In this document: positions 1 to 8,937 of the stretch, piece after piece
How the letters are laid out: every line of letters starts with the position of its first letter
How positions within the stretch are numbered: position 1 is the stretch's first letter
Source of the DNA: Campanula takesimana
Lineage: Eukaryota; Streptophyta; Magnoliopsida; Asterales; Campanulaceae
Length of the DNA: 64,000 nucleotides
NCBI GenBank assembly: GCA_026119855.1
Contig: JAOWBW010000112.1
Location: forward strand, 930,001-994,000
Direction: 5' to 3'
Notes under the pieces: generated by a model
The model's input: only the letters and a program-made list of their open reading frames with translations
The model's database searches: none
Told to the model about the DNA's origin: nothing
Made by a program: the position numbers and the translations under genes

Positions 1-995
1 CTGACTTTTCACCAACAGCTAAGACTCCAACTATCCAACAGCCATCTGAAAAGCTTCACAAGATTGAAGTATAAGTTATTCCAATAAATGGAACAACCTA
101 TATAAGAAGCTTGATCAAATCTGCAAACCCAACAGCTATCTCCCCTGTATCAACAACTTTCTCTCTTGAAGCTTTCCAACAGCTATCCACTCGAGCCAAA
201 TCTTTGAAGAAATAGTTATTTTGCTATAAAATAACTATTTAATTGATCAAGCATGCAAACCCCCTCCAGCACCTCCAGCATGGACATCCTGCATAAAGAA
301 ATAAAGTATTTAGTCAACACTACTTTACCCAGTCAAAGACTCAAATTTCTGCAAACATGTTCCCCATGTGTTTTCTTGTCCCCCAACGGATATATTCATA
401 TCCTATATAAGAAAACACACTGGGCTGTTGACTATGCCGCTTCTACCACAACCCAAAAATCCCATTGCTGCTAAAACATTAACACCCTTCACCCCTACAG
501 CCATTTGCATTACACCCCTGCAAATCTTGTGCCATCTAGCACCCAGTTACAACCCCCTTTAAACCCAGCTAACAACCAAGCTAATATTTTGTAAACACAC
601 TTGTGTAATTTCTTTCTTTTCTTTTTACAGCCTTAGTCAAAAAGCTTCCTTAATTGTAGTGACAATTAAGTAGAGGGAGTTCGAGGAACTTGCCTTTATC
701 ATTCATTGTAAGCTTATTAAGTAAGTGGATTATAGTGGATTGATCTCACTGTTGACTACAGTGGGGGTGGATGTATGAGACGAGCTAAACCTCTGAACCA
801 CTTTAAAACCCTTGTGTACTCTCTTGTCTTTACACTTAAACACACACTGCACACTGTCTCTTTTGTTTCTTAACTTAATTATCTTCCGCTGCATAATTAC
901 TCTACACTTTTTATCTCAACAGCTAACTCCCCAAACCAGTTAGCTGTTCACTTGTTTTAACCAATCTGTTAATCTTAAGTAAACAGGACCTTTCA
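1..995 (+). mobile_element. LTR (3' portion) of an LTR retrotransposon, plus orientation
   Basis: The 3' part, from about 640 to 995, matches the reverse complement of the solo LTR at 18222-20783. Shared blocks include the TTAATTG stem near 650-670, the guanine-rich stretch around 760-775 and the terminal AAACAGGxCCTTTCA. A TATA-like CCTATATAAG lies near 401. The boundary at 995 is set by the CA of CTTTCA aligned to the TSD-defined end of the 18.2 kb copy. No primer-binding site follows, so this is a 3' or solo LTR whose left end lies outside the window. Short reading frames here are not convincing genes. Confidence 0.75.
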
Positions 996-1341
996 AAGAT
1001 TCTTTCCTTCACTTGAACTACATATTTTATGTGATGGTTGTTACATCTTTGTTAATATATGTGAGAATAGCGTGTCTCAATTTGAAGTCATAATTTTTAA
1101 AATTCTTAAAAACTTTTACTACTGTTTCTTCTTCTTCCATCCCCTTCGAATTTTTGTCTCATGCTCCTTCCTTCTCACTCGCCTTACCCGTCGCGAACAT
1201 TTTTTAGCTCTATTTTTTAACTCTAATTTCTTTGGTTGGGGGAGTGGTTTGAATATTGGTGCTTAGCAAGAGACAATAAAAATTAATAAATGAGAAGAGG
1301 AAGTGATTATTAGGATTTTAGTGGCTTTTTTTCTTCGAATA
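996..1341. other. Unassigned AT-rich spacer
   Basis: I see no recognisable gene or repeat boundary. The short open frame at 1072-1266 has low-complexity composition and no recognisable domain. Confidence 0.5.
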
Positions 1342-1563
1342 CTTCCTCGTCCTAAACTAATCGCTACTTCTTACCAATTTGGGCGTCCCATACTAACTGC
1401 TACTTACCCAAAATGTTCAATTTTATCTCTCCTACCCACTCACAACAACTATCGACTAACTTATTTTGTCTCTCCTACTCACTCACAATATTTGCTTTTT
1501 CAACATATTTTCTTAATCCATGTGCATTCGCTTTTAGTAACGATTAGTTTGGGACGAAAAGAG
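1342..1563. mobile_element. Stowaway-like MITE
   Basis: The left end reads CTTCCTCGTCCTAAACTAAT. The reverse complement of the right end is CTCTTTTCGTCCCAAACTAA. The two form terminal inverted repeats flanked by TA on both sides. Size (222 bp), TA target duplication and end sequence fit a Stowaway/Tc1-mariner MITE. Confidence 0.75.
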
Positions 1564-2218
1564 TAGTTCATTTGTACCAATAGTGTGAATGTCACATTCT
1601 GTTAGTATAGTAATCATCATGTTTGGGATGAACCTCCGTTATTGTGGTGTGCAATCCTTTTTATTCGTGTGCTTGCTAATGATATCTATCTTTTTTTTAA
1701 ATGATTATTTAAGTTTATTTGAATAAAATTGACAATTAAAATTACATTTCCTTTTGTTCCAAGATGTATTTTTATTTTTAAAATATGTTTCCACAAAACT
1801 GTGTCTATTTTCTAATGATCCCTAAATATTATTCATCTTCATCATTAACTTTTAAAAGGAAAGTAAATTAAAATGTCCTCTAAATGAAAAATAAACATTA
1901 TTTTAAGGCGAAAGCAATAAAATTTTAATAATATGCATGTAATTTTGAAAGTTAAAGTTAAAATATTGTAGAAATTACATTTATACGCATAAAATTCTAA
2001 AACTTTTAATTGATGCATCAATATAAAGACATAAAAAATTATGAGAATAATTAAGCTTTATAGATTTTTAATCCTAATTTAGTCAAATTGACTAAATCGA
2101 TGCACAATTTTATTGGATGAATAAAATATCGTTTTATAAGGTGATACAAAATATTTTTAAAGTCTACAAATCACAAATTCAAGAAATAAATTGTTGGGAT
2201 TAGCCATATAGGATTATA
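1564..2218. other. Unassigned AT-rich spacer
   Basis: Strongly AT-rich sequence with short homopolymer runs. I see no coding signal and no repeat pairing. Confidence 0.5.
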
Positions 2219-2525
2219 CTCCCTCCCGACATAAATATAAGAAAAAAAGTTGGGCTTTTTTTGGACCTAAATGTAAGCAAAAAAGTTGGGTTTCAATACA
2301 AAACTCATTAAATGTAAGTGTATTTAATACTCTTTTACCAAAAATACCCCTAATTAATTACTCATTTTCAAATACAAGTGTACATTTATTACACATTTAA
2401 TATGAGGATATATTAGTAACTTTAATATATTTTTATTATAAAATCAAAACAATTAACTAAATTTAACTACTTTCTTAATAAGTGTGATTTTAGTTACTTT
2501 TGCTTATATTTGTGACCGGAGGGAG
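2219..2525. mobile_element. Stowaway-like MITE
   Basis: It begins CTCCCTCCCGACATAAATAT and ends ATATTTGTGACCGGAGGGAG, an inverted repeat, with TA at 2217-2218 and 2526-2527. It is 307 bp, AT-rich and non-coding. Confidence 0.88.
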
Positions 2526-3175
2526 TATATCTTTAAGTACTGAGATTAAAAAAATATATGAACTTCAAATTGCGCGAGATTTTTGTCACAAAATTCTAGT
2601 TCCATAAGTTAGTTGAGGCTATTGAATTTTCGATAACGTATGATTCTTATATTGAATGTGTGGATTGATATTTTGATAAACATTTTATATTTTATATAAA
2701 TTGTTTGCTTATTTATAGAAAGGAGCTTATTAAAATTCAAATATTATGATAACATATGGTTCTTATATTGAATGTGCGGACTGTTTTTTTCTTAGCTATT
2801 TATTTTATATTTTAATTTAAAGCAATTGTTTTAATTAAGAAAATTAAAACTGACCTAACGGAATAGAAAAATGATATGACAAAAAATTGAATAGTTAGGA
2901 TTAGGAAATACTTGATTTAAATTAGATTAAAGTTGAGGGGCAATGGGGTCAATTCACTGTATATAATTTAAATAAATGTAGTGAATAATTCAATTATTTA
3001 TCTTAAATGACTTAAAATAAAATGTACTTCTTGTTGCTATATTTTAGGACTTTGAAATTTGAACAATGATGCAGTTTTAACATGCTTGTCATAATTTTAT
3101 TGGATATGGTTAAGTAGAATGCCACATGGAACTATGACATGGAATTCCATGTGGCTTATTGTGGGAACACATAAA
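2526..3175. other. Unassigned AT-rich spacer with a short palindromic motif
   Basis: Non-coding. A motif TATGATTCTTATATTGAATGTG is repeated near 2638 and 2752 in related form. The stretch 3120-3176 contains the palindrome GACATGGAATTCCATGT and resembles 7008-7075 upstream of the first SPH gene, so both probably carry the same small repeat. Confidence 0.45.
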
Positions 3176-3180
3176 GACTC

Positions 3181-3814
3181 TGACGCAGGAACCAAATGGT
3201 TGGTATTTGACAGTCTCGATAAAGTCAGTCCACTTCTACAGATCGTATCTTCTAGTTCGTTCAGCCAAAAATTACAAGCAATATACCATTGGAAAGGTCT
3301 CTGAGTGTAGTTTCTAGAGCAGCTTTCAGATTGGCATTTGGATTTTTCTAGAGAAAGTTATGACAGTTTTACCAAAAGACAGTCCTAGAGGCATATACAT
3401 CTGAATTTTGACTTACTTCTAAAGTTTCATGAATCTTGGAATAAATAATCTATCTTATCTATAAGTCATTAATTGTAAGGTTTATCTCTTATGTATTTAG
3501 ATGATTCCTAAGCTTGGAAGGATGTTCCAAGTTAAGTATAAATACCCTACAAATTGTATTGTAAAAGGAGTTGATTATTGAGTTTATAAAATAAAAGTTG
3601 TGCTTTGTGCCATCTTTTCTTGTTCTTTATCTATTCGGTGGATTCCGTTTAGTGGTGAACAAACACAACCCTGTATCTCTTTGGTGGATTCCTTAGAGTG
3701 GTGAGTTGTTTATGCCCTGTATCTTCAAGGTGGATTCCTTGAAGTGGTGAGCATCCTATCATTTTCTATCCATTTTCTTTATTCTTCTTTTCCATTGCGT
3801 TTTCCCCCGTATCA
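3181..3814 (+). repeat. 5' LTR of short LTR element
   Basis: Contains a TATA-like AAGTATAAATACC near 3535-3547 and an internal triplicated motif GGTGGATTCC(G/T)TxxAGTGGTGA near 3638, 3682 and 3730. Ends in CA at 3814, just before the primer-binding site. Confidence 0.92.
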
Positions 3815-3816
3815 AG

Positions 3817-3830
3817 TGGTATCTAGAGCC
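3817..3830 (+). promoter_or_regulatory. Primer-binding site
   Basis: TGGTATCTAGAGCC lies two bases after the 5' LTR and resembles the plant initiator-tRNA-Met primer site TGGTATCAGAGC, with one extra base. Confidence 0.8.
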
Positions 3831-3978
3831 CGGTTATAAACAACCTTCTTAGCGTTGTTTAGTCCGTGGATATTTTTGTTTCAGTTTATATATCATTTCC
3901 CCGATCCTTATTCTTCATCTCCTATTTTCTTATAAAAAAAAATAAAAAAATATATATATTTTCCTTTCCCAATTCATC

Positions 3979-4620
3979 ATGAATAGTCTTTTTTGGCCTT
4001 TTACTAGTACCATTACACCACAACCAAATGTTGATTGGTCTCTACCTTTGATCTTCGATAAGTATCCTCAAGATATAATAGATTTGTCTTTTCATCATCT
4101 TCAAAATGGTTCACCTCCACGTTTCGACAAATGTGTGGCTTATTGTCAAATTTGTGGTTCTTTATCATCTTTACTTTGCAAAAATTCAAATGCTTTTAAC
4201 ATCTTTTCATTTGGTCGGTCAAAGGATAGTTTTGGAAATCTTAAACTTGAATATTGCTACAAAGATCCTTTTGATGTTGATCATTTAAGTTTTTCCATCT
4301 CTTGGTTTATCAAGAAACTTATTATTGATTACTTTCTCAAAACTCGTTGGAGCGATTGGATGGATGTCATCACGAGGGCAATAAAGTTTAAAGTTTTCCA
4401 TGGTATTTTGGAAAAAATTCTCGAATGTGTTTTTCATGCTCTAAATAAAATTCAAGGACGAATTTCTTTCAAGTGGGGGAGTATGACGCAGGAACCAAAT
4501 TGTTGGTATTTGACAGTCTCGATAAAGTCAGTCCACTTCTATAGATCATATCTTCTAGTTCGTTCAGCCAAAAATTACAAGCAATATACCATTGGAAAGG
4601 TCTCTGAGTGTAGTTTCTAG
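3979..4620 (+). CDS. Unrecognised 213-aa ORF inside the short LTR element
   Basis: The ORF fills most of the internal region, and its last 45 codons run into the 3' LTR. Residues 1-168 are therefore element-specific and the C-terminus is LTR sequence. It has no gag zinc knuckle (CX2CX4HX4C), no protease, RT or integrase motif and no signal peptide. It holds two CX2C-like clusters (around residues 52-67) and a hydrophobic, tryptophan-rich stretch near residues 103-125. An uninterrupted frame of this length in a 669-bp AT-rich insert is notable but could be chance. I do not recognise the protein and assign no function. Alternatives are a captured plant gene fragment or a spurious ORF. Confidence 0.4.
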   Translation: MNSLFWPFTSTITPQPNVDWSLPLIFDKYPQDIIDLSFHHLQNGSPPRFDKCVAYCQICGSLSSLLCKNSNAFNIFSFGRSKDSFGNLKLEYCYKDPFDVDHLSFSISWFIKKLIIDYFLKTRWSDWMDVITRAIKFKVFHGILEKILECVFHALNKIQGRISFKWGSMTQEPNCWYLTVSIKSVHFYRSYLLVRSAKNYKQYTIGKVSECSF

Positions 4621-5117
4621 AGAAGCTTTCAGATTGGCATTTGGATTTTTCTAGAGAAAGTTATGACATTTTTACCAAAAGACAGTCCTAGAGGCATATA
4701 CATCCGAATTTTGACTTACTTCTAAAGTTTCATGAATCTTGGAATAAATAATCTATCTTATCTATAAGTCATTAATTGTAAGGTTTATCTCTTATGTATT
4801 TAGATGATTCCTAAGCTTGGAAGGATGTTCCAATTTAAGTCTAAATACCCTACAAATTGTATTGTAAAAGGAGTTGATTATTGAGTTTATAAAATAAAAG
4901 TTGTGCTTTGTGCCATCTTTTCTTGTTCTTTATCTATTCGGTGGATTCCGTTTAGTGGTGAACAAACACAACCCTGTATCTCTTTGGTGGATTCCTTAGA
5001 GTGGTGAGTTGTTTATGCCCTGTATCTTCAAGGTGGATTCCTTGAAGTGGTGAGCATCCTATCCTTTTCTATCCATTTTCTTTATTCTTCTTTTCCATTG
5101 CGTTTTCCCCCGTATCA
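4484..5117 (+). repeat. 3' LTR of short LTR element
   Basis: Same length as the 5' LTR and about 98-99% identical by eye. It is preceded by the purine tract AAGTGGGGGAGTA (4471-4483) and followed by the TSD GACTC. Confidence 0.92.
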
Positions 5118-5262
5118 GACTCTCTTTTATTATATATATGGACTAGGTAGAAGCCCGTCGATACTCGACGGAGCATATTAAAATCAAATTATTAAAACAT
5201 ATAGGTGAAAACACTTGTTTAAAATAAGTTAATTTTTTTTTATATAGAAAGTGCCATAAATA

Positions 5263-5522
5263 CTCCATCCGTCCCAAAAAGGTTGTCCCAATTTATTGTT
5301 AGTGCTTAACTCGAGTGAACTTGGACCAAGATTTTATGTAGTTTTAATTATATTCATGAAATTTTAAAAGTTGTTATTTTTAATATTCTTTGTCACTCAT
5401 CAATAACAATTTTTAGAATTTCATGAAGATAATCAAATTAGCTTAAAATCTTGGTGAAAGTTTACTTTAGTTGACTACCAAAAACAAAACAAAATGGGAC
5501 AATCTTTTTAAGACGTATGGAG
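5263..5522. mobile_element. Stowaway-like MITE
   Basis: Begins CTCCATCCGTCCCAAAAAGG and ends AAGACGTATGGAG, with TA on both sides and long complementary arms (GTTGTCCCAATTT versus AAATGGGACAAT). 260 bp. Confidence 0.82.
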
Positions 5523-7060
5523 TATGATTTTATACTTAGAGGTTTTTTACACTAAAAATGAAAGGATAAACACAAATATTACAAAAAAACACCTTCATAC
5601 ACATTATAAAACCAGTAGTCAATAAACTCGAACATTCCCCAACCACATCTCTCTTGTTCTAAAAACCACCGTACTCACCACCACCACCACCACCCACGAC
5701 GCTTTATTTTTTGGATCACACACGAAATCCTCTTTGGAGCGCTCTCAGCACAAAAACCTATACAACAATCAAATTCGAAAAAGAATGCTATTATTGACTA
5801 AATTAAGTCGTATCCACAAATAATTGAAATACTTAACGTTCATCCATACTCTATAAACATGCCCCATCTTGCTCTCTATTTTCTTCTCATATTCGTGTTC
5901 AATTACACTTTAAAAACTTGAATTCACTATTTTTCTATTTTATTCTTGAATTCCTTAGTTTTCATAATCTCAAATTTTGATTGGGTTGACTAACATCAAA
6001 TTTCCTTAAGATTTAGCTTTCATTTTGTTCTTTCACAACTTAAAGTTTCTCTCAAAATTTATGTAGTACATGTACCTATATAAGCATAGAAGACATAAAA
6101 CTAAGAAACATTAAGAATATGACACGACATATTTGAATAACCGATTTTAACCTAACATCATGTTAGCACAAGTAAATTTAGGTTGAACGTTGTTTGTAGA
6201 GAAAAAATAATAATTGTAGATTGTCACAACAGTAGAGCTTCACCATTCTATTGAGGCTATAGCTTAGATCTGATTCTCAAATTTAAATGTGCTTTTACGG
6301 AGTCAATATCTTAATATTGTATTTTGAATTTTGATTTATGTGTCAAAATAACATCTACTTATAAATAATTTATATTTCTTTAATACATCAAATTGATGAG
6401 ATTTGGATTAGGCTTTTTCGAATTTTTTAATTGTATTATAGTATCTTTTAGGGATTTTTAAATTTTATGTGTCAAAATAACATCTACTACATTTTTGTTT
6501 TGAAGTATCCATTGCATTTTACTAATGAAAAAATTAGTTAATTATGATTTTTTTAAAATACTTATATTAATGCAAATTATTGTCAAATTCCTATCAAATT
6601 AAACAGAATAAAATTATGTTTTTAAACAATACATAGATTTAGTCCCTTGTCCCATCTTCAGGTGTTATATTGGCTACTATACAAAATGAATGAGATGCTA
6701 AGCTAGTAGTTTTCATTTTAAACTCACTACTAAAAAATAAAAAGATCTGTATATTAACCTTCATTAATTCAAATGAAACCTTTTAAAGAATTAAAATTAA
6801 TCACCCAAAACAAATAAAAATATGGTCCTATACTCTATTAAAAGAAAATAAAAAGAACTGTGCACTAACTTTCATTATTCGAAATTTTAAAATTAGTTCT
6901 TATCAAAAATTTAAACTTAGTTGTGATCAAGTTGGAGAAAATTTTGCAAATTAAAAAAATGCTAAAACTTATCTTTATTCACATTTATGCATAATTGTTT
7001 AAGCCAATGGAATTATGCCACGTGGAATTCCACGTCATAATTCCACTTGGCGAGCTGTGT
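5523..7060. other. AT-rich intergenic region upstream of the first SPH gene
   Basis: No gene is supported. There is a CAC/CCA-rich simple repeat near 5670-5696. A pair of near-identical short blocks (TTATGTGTCAAAATAACATCTACT) appears near 6337 and 6466. The rest is AT-rich with no clear element ends. Confidence 0.5.
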
Positions 7061-7230
7061 GAATAAAATTATACTCTCCTATATTATATATATATATATA
7101 TTTTTACAAAGTGGGTGTAAAAGGTGATGGAAATTAGATATTTAAGGATGAACAATGGATACTGTAAACATGACCAAATGTTTTGATGTGGATCTTATCC
7201 TTTTTTTTTTTTTTTTTTTTATTAATGATC

Positions 7231-7284
7231 TTAACTTTTAGGAAAATAAAAGTTGGCTAACTTTTAGGAAAATAAAAGTTGGCT
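7231..7284 (+). repeat. 26-bp tandem duplication in the promoter of SPH gene 1
   Basis: The unit TAACTTTTAGGAAAATAAAA plus GTTGGC occurs twice in a row. The paralogous promoter at about 25260-25310 has only one related unit (TAACTTTTACGAAAATAAAA). A poly-T run of about 22 bases lies just upstream at 7199-7220. Confidence 0.85.
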
Positions 7285-7303
7285 AATGAGACTTTTGTTC
7301 TCT

Positions 7304-7311
7304 TATTTAAA
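7304..7311 (+). promoter_or_regulatory. Probable TATA box of SPH gene 1 (weakened)
   Basis: TATTTAAA sits 50 bases before the ATG, at the position where the paralogue has TATATAAA. The flanking block TTCTxxTATxTAAAGAGA is shared by both copies. The T in place of A is predicted to weaken it. Confidence 0.6.
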
Positions 7312-7360
7312 GAGACCACACATCAAAATCATCAAGAATAACTAATTCTACATCTTAAAC

Positions 7361-7795
7361 ATGAGTTTTTCATTGAAAACTAGCTCTCTATGTTTCTTCA
7401 TTGTTGCATTTTGTCTTGTCCCAACATCGTATGCTTTTTGTTTCGGTATGGTCTGGAAGGTAGATATAATTAACCGAATTTCAGAAGATATTAGATTTCA
7501 TTTACACTCTGGAAAAGACCACGGGATGCACACCCTCCATTCAGGTGAAGAGTACAGGTGGGAGTTTTGTTCTAATCGCCTCACAACCCTTTGGTTCGCG
7601 CATTTTTATTGGCGTGAAAAACAAGCTCGTTTCGATGTTTATAATGTGACGAAAGTGGATAACGTATGCACCAGGCATTGGGGTCATTTCCAGAAATGCT
7701 ATTGGCAAGTAAGGCCTGAAGGATTTTATGTGAATAAGAATAATCTTACATTCCCAGCACCTGGTTGGGTTTTAATGAATGTGTGGTGGGATTGA
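7361..7795 (+). CDS. S-protein homologue (SPH / self-incompatibility S1 family), copy 1
   Basis: Small secreted protein of 144 aa from a single exon, as is usual for plant SPH genes. Residues 1-25 form a signal peptide: polar start, hydrophobic core CFFIVAFCLV, likely cleavage after SYA. The mature part has the four cysteines of the family (C27, C70, C103, C113) and S1-type motifs: WKVDIIN, the G-HTL-GEEY-WEFC block, the aromatic WFAHFYW strand, FDVYNV, and KCYW near the C-terminus. N95 (NVT) and N128 (NLT) are potential N-glycosylation sites. The start is supported because the first 20 residues and the 5' UTR are conserved in copy 2. In poppy the founding member is the female self-incompatibility determinant; most plant SPHs have no known role, so function here is not assigned beyond a secreted signalling-type protein. 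About two thirds identical to copy 2. Confidence 0.9.
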   Translation: MSFSLKTSSLCFFIVAFCLVPTSYAFCFGMVWKVDIINRISEDIRFHLHSGKDHGMHTLHSGEEYRWEFCSNRLTTLWFAHFYWREKQARFDVYNVTKVDNVCTRHWGHFQKCYWQVRPEGFYVNKNNLTFPAPGWVLMNVWWD

Positions 7796-7936
7796 AATTG
7801 TTTAGCAATGAGTCCCTCAATTACATAAATAAATTCAATTACAACTTGAGAAGTTATGCATAAAATGTACTAGTGTGCTATCTAATTAATCTTCAATTTT
7901 GGTGCAACTTCTGTCACTTGGATTATCAGAGTTATA

Positions 7937-8181
7937 CTCCCTCCGTCCCAGAAAGATAGTCCCCTTTTGACTTTTTATGGTCAACAAAAATGAACTTTGA
8001 CCAAACATTGGTGTCAATTTAAGTGATCACAATGAAATTCCAAAAATTGTTATTGATAAATCACAATTAAAAAGTTTGGAATTTCACTAGAATGATTAGA
8101 TCGTCGCCAATGGTTGATCAAAGTTCATTTTTATTGACCATTAAAAGTCAAAATGAGACTATCTTTCTAGGACAGCTGGAG
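7937..8181. mobile_element. Stowaway-like MITE in the 3' flank of SPH gene 1
   Basis: Begins CTCCCTCCGTCCCAGAAAGA and ends TTTCTAGGACAGCTGGAG. TA lies on both sides (7935-7936, 8182-8183). The paralogous flank of SPH gene 2 near 26008-26020 is an empty site reading TTATATTATACTAGCG, which confirms both the boundaries and insertion after the gene duplication. Confidence 0.9.
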
Positions 8182-8183
8182 TA

Positions 8184-8450
8184 TTATACTAGCGAACGAG
8201 AATATAGATTATCAGGGTGTAAGTGGTACAAAGACCATAAATTCATAGATCTATTTGAAACTACGGCTCAATCTACAAGGGTTGGGGAACAAATCACAAA
8301 TCGTATCAGACCCTGCAATTCAGTTCTGAAGCAAAGTGAACCAATTTTGCTTCAAAAAAATTGTCAAACTGAATCAAACGGAACCAAACCGCTTACAGCC
8401 TGGTTCTTTAACTTTGTTCCCCGACATAACTTTCTTATATAAACGGTTAA
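8184..8450 (+). repeat. Duplicated 3' flank of the SPH gene (copy 1)
   Basis: TTATACTAGCGAACGAGAATAT and scattered blocks downstream (AAATTCATA, CAATCTA, AAGGGTT, GGAACAAA) match 26012-26150 after SPH gene 2. Non-coding; the short open frame here lies partly in MITE sequence. Confidence 0.7.
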
Positions 8451-8663
8451 CTAGGATGCTAGTATTTTGGTTACATGTCACAATCTCAAAATAGATATCT
8501 ACCTTTATTGTTGAGAAAGAATGAAAATAAACATTACACAACTAAAAACTTGTTCACTATTCTCCTCCTGGACCAAATCGTTCCCAATAATACTACACAC
8601 TGAAATCACCTATGTGACTGGAACTGTGTGATTCATTGTCTGGCCAACTAGCCGAGTGTATTA

Positions 8664-8907
8664 CTCCCTCTGTCCCATTTGAAATTGCAAAATTTGTCAC
8701 ATGGTTTTCCCATAGAAATTGCAAAATCCAAAAATGAAAAGTTTTTACCCATTTGCATACTCACAGCTACTAACCCACTAACTATTCCCTACCCCACTTT
8801 CTCTCTCCTACCAACCTATCTGCACTCACAACACATCATATTTTCTCTTTTTTCCCTAATTTTGGTGCAAATACGGTTTTGTGCAATTTCAAATAGGATG
8901 GAAGGAG
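8664..8907. mobile_element. Stowaway-like MITE
   Basis: CTCCCTCTGTCCCATTTGAA on the left pairs with TTCAAATAGGATGGAAGGAG on the right, and TA flanks both ends. 244 bp. Confidence 0.85.
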
Positions 8908-8937
8908 TATATGGCAAAAGGCCCCAAGTAGAATTCC

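Larger units (their letters stand above)
3181..5117 (+). mobile_element. Complete short non-autonomous LTR retrotransposon
   Basis: Two 634-bp LTRs (3181-3814 and 4484-5117) flank only 669 bp of internal DNA. A perfect 5-bp TSD, GACTC, lies at 3176-3180 and 5118-5122. LTRs begin TGACGCAGG and end CCCCCGTATCA. A primer-binding site TGGTATCTAGAGCC, similar to the initiator-tRNA-Met type, starts at 3817, and a purine tract AAGTGGGGGAG precedes the 3' LTR. By eye the LTRs differ at about nine positions, so insertion is recent. No gag, protease, RT or integrase is present. It resembles TRIM/SMART elements in layout, though its LTRs are longer than usual for TRIMs. Confidence 0.93.

Noticed and set aside
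253..562. Open frames of 64-73 codons near the window start
   Set aside because: They lie inside the LTR, start at unrelated ATGs in different frames and have no recognisable domain.
1303..1566. 87-codon frame
   Set aside because: It covers the MITE at 1342-1563; the frame is a by-product of the inverted repeat.
8092..8442. 116-codon frame downstream of SPH gene 1
   Set aside because: The first third is MITE sequence and the rest is the non-coding duplicated 3' flank, which is not open in the SPH gene 2 copy.
8910..8937. Target-site duplication for the LINE
   Set aside because: Sequence after the poly(A) tail (TCAACAAATGTCACC) does not match the bases before the LINE start, so no TSD is claimed.
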